A stretch of 6,755 bases of DNA from Bacteroidota bacterium. GTDB taxonomy: Bacteria; Bacteroidota; Bacteroidia; Bacteroidales; 4484-276. The notes under the pieces were generated by a model, which was given only the letters and a program-made list of their open reading frames with translations, ran no database searches and was not told the origin of the DNA. Position numbers and translations under genes: made by a program. How positions within the stretch are numbered: position 1 is the stretch's first letter; each line of letters begins with the position of its first letter. Below, piece by piece: positions 6,650 to 6,755 of the stretch. Location of the stretch: assembly GCA_013203545.1 (NCBI GenBank), contig JABMQA010000733.1:1-6755 (forward strand), given 5' to 3'.

Positions 6650-6755
6650 ATGATAAAAAACTATTTAAAATCCGCCTTCAGAAATATTTGGAGAAATAAA
6701 TTTTACTCGCTCATTAATATACTCGGTCTTTCAGTGGGCTTCGGCATCTTTCTGC
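6650..6755 (+). CDS. Second MacB/FtsX-type ABC permease, 5' end only
   Basis: An ATG at 6650 opens a frame running off the window end, giving 35 residues: MIKNYLKSAFRNIWRNK, then a hydrophobic start of a first membrane helix (LINILGLSVGFGIFL). This is the typical N-terminus of the family and closely parallels the upstream permease (LFLRHFYRNKGFSIINVAGL against KSAFRNIWRNKFYSLINILGL), so it is a paralogue. It begins 15 bases after the previous stop, with no terminator or promoter between, so it is probably co-transcribed. No Shine-Dalgarno sequence is visible. Total length and any ATPase gene further downstream cannot be seen. Confidence 0.85.
   Translation, partial: MIKNYLKSAFRNIWRNKFYSLINILGLSVGFGIFL

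Overview
The window looks like a chromosomal segment of a member of the Bacteroidota. Three things suggest this. The citrate synthase is the long, eukaryote-like type common in that phylum. No start codon has a recognisable Shine-Dalgarno sequence. The genes include the large, two-domain MacB/FtsX-type permeases that Bacteroidota carry in tandem. Base composition is moderately AT-rich. The sequence alone does not support naming a genus; a Bacteroidales/Marinilabiliales-like organism is a guess.

Layout. (1) A complete citrate synthase gene lies on the + strand (13-1320). (2) After a 40-base convergent gap with a small hairpin, a two-component operon runs on the - strand. It reads from a sigma-54-activating response regulator of the NtrC family (4070 to 2697) into a membrane-bound sensor histidine kinase (2707 to 1361), and the two genes overlap by 11 bases. 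(3) A regulatory region of about 160 bases (4071-4231) separates this operon from a divergent + strand operon. (4) That operon starts with an ABC-transporter permease of about 800 residues (4232-6634, or from 4214). After 15 bases comes a second permease of the same family, cut off by the window end (6650-6755). The window is almost entirely coding, with no RNA genes, insertion sequences or CRISPR arrays seen.

How the parts may work together (inference). The divergent region holds a near-consensus sigma-54 promoter (TGGCAC-N5-TTGG) just before the permease operon. About 64 bases upstream of its -24 element is a 33-base imperfect inverted repeat, where an enhancer-binding protein would be expected to bind. 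The adjacent regulator has the receiver, AAA+ and Fis-type DNA-binding domains such a protein needs. The simplest model is that the kinase phosphorylates the regulator, which binds the repeat and drives sigma-54 RNA polymerase to transcribe the permease operon. The kinase has almost no extracytoplasmic part, only a two-helix membrane hairpin. It may therefore sense the membrane or a membrane partner, possibly the transporter itself, in a design resembling the Bce modules of Firmicutes. The citrate synthase seems to be an unrelated housekeeping neighbour.
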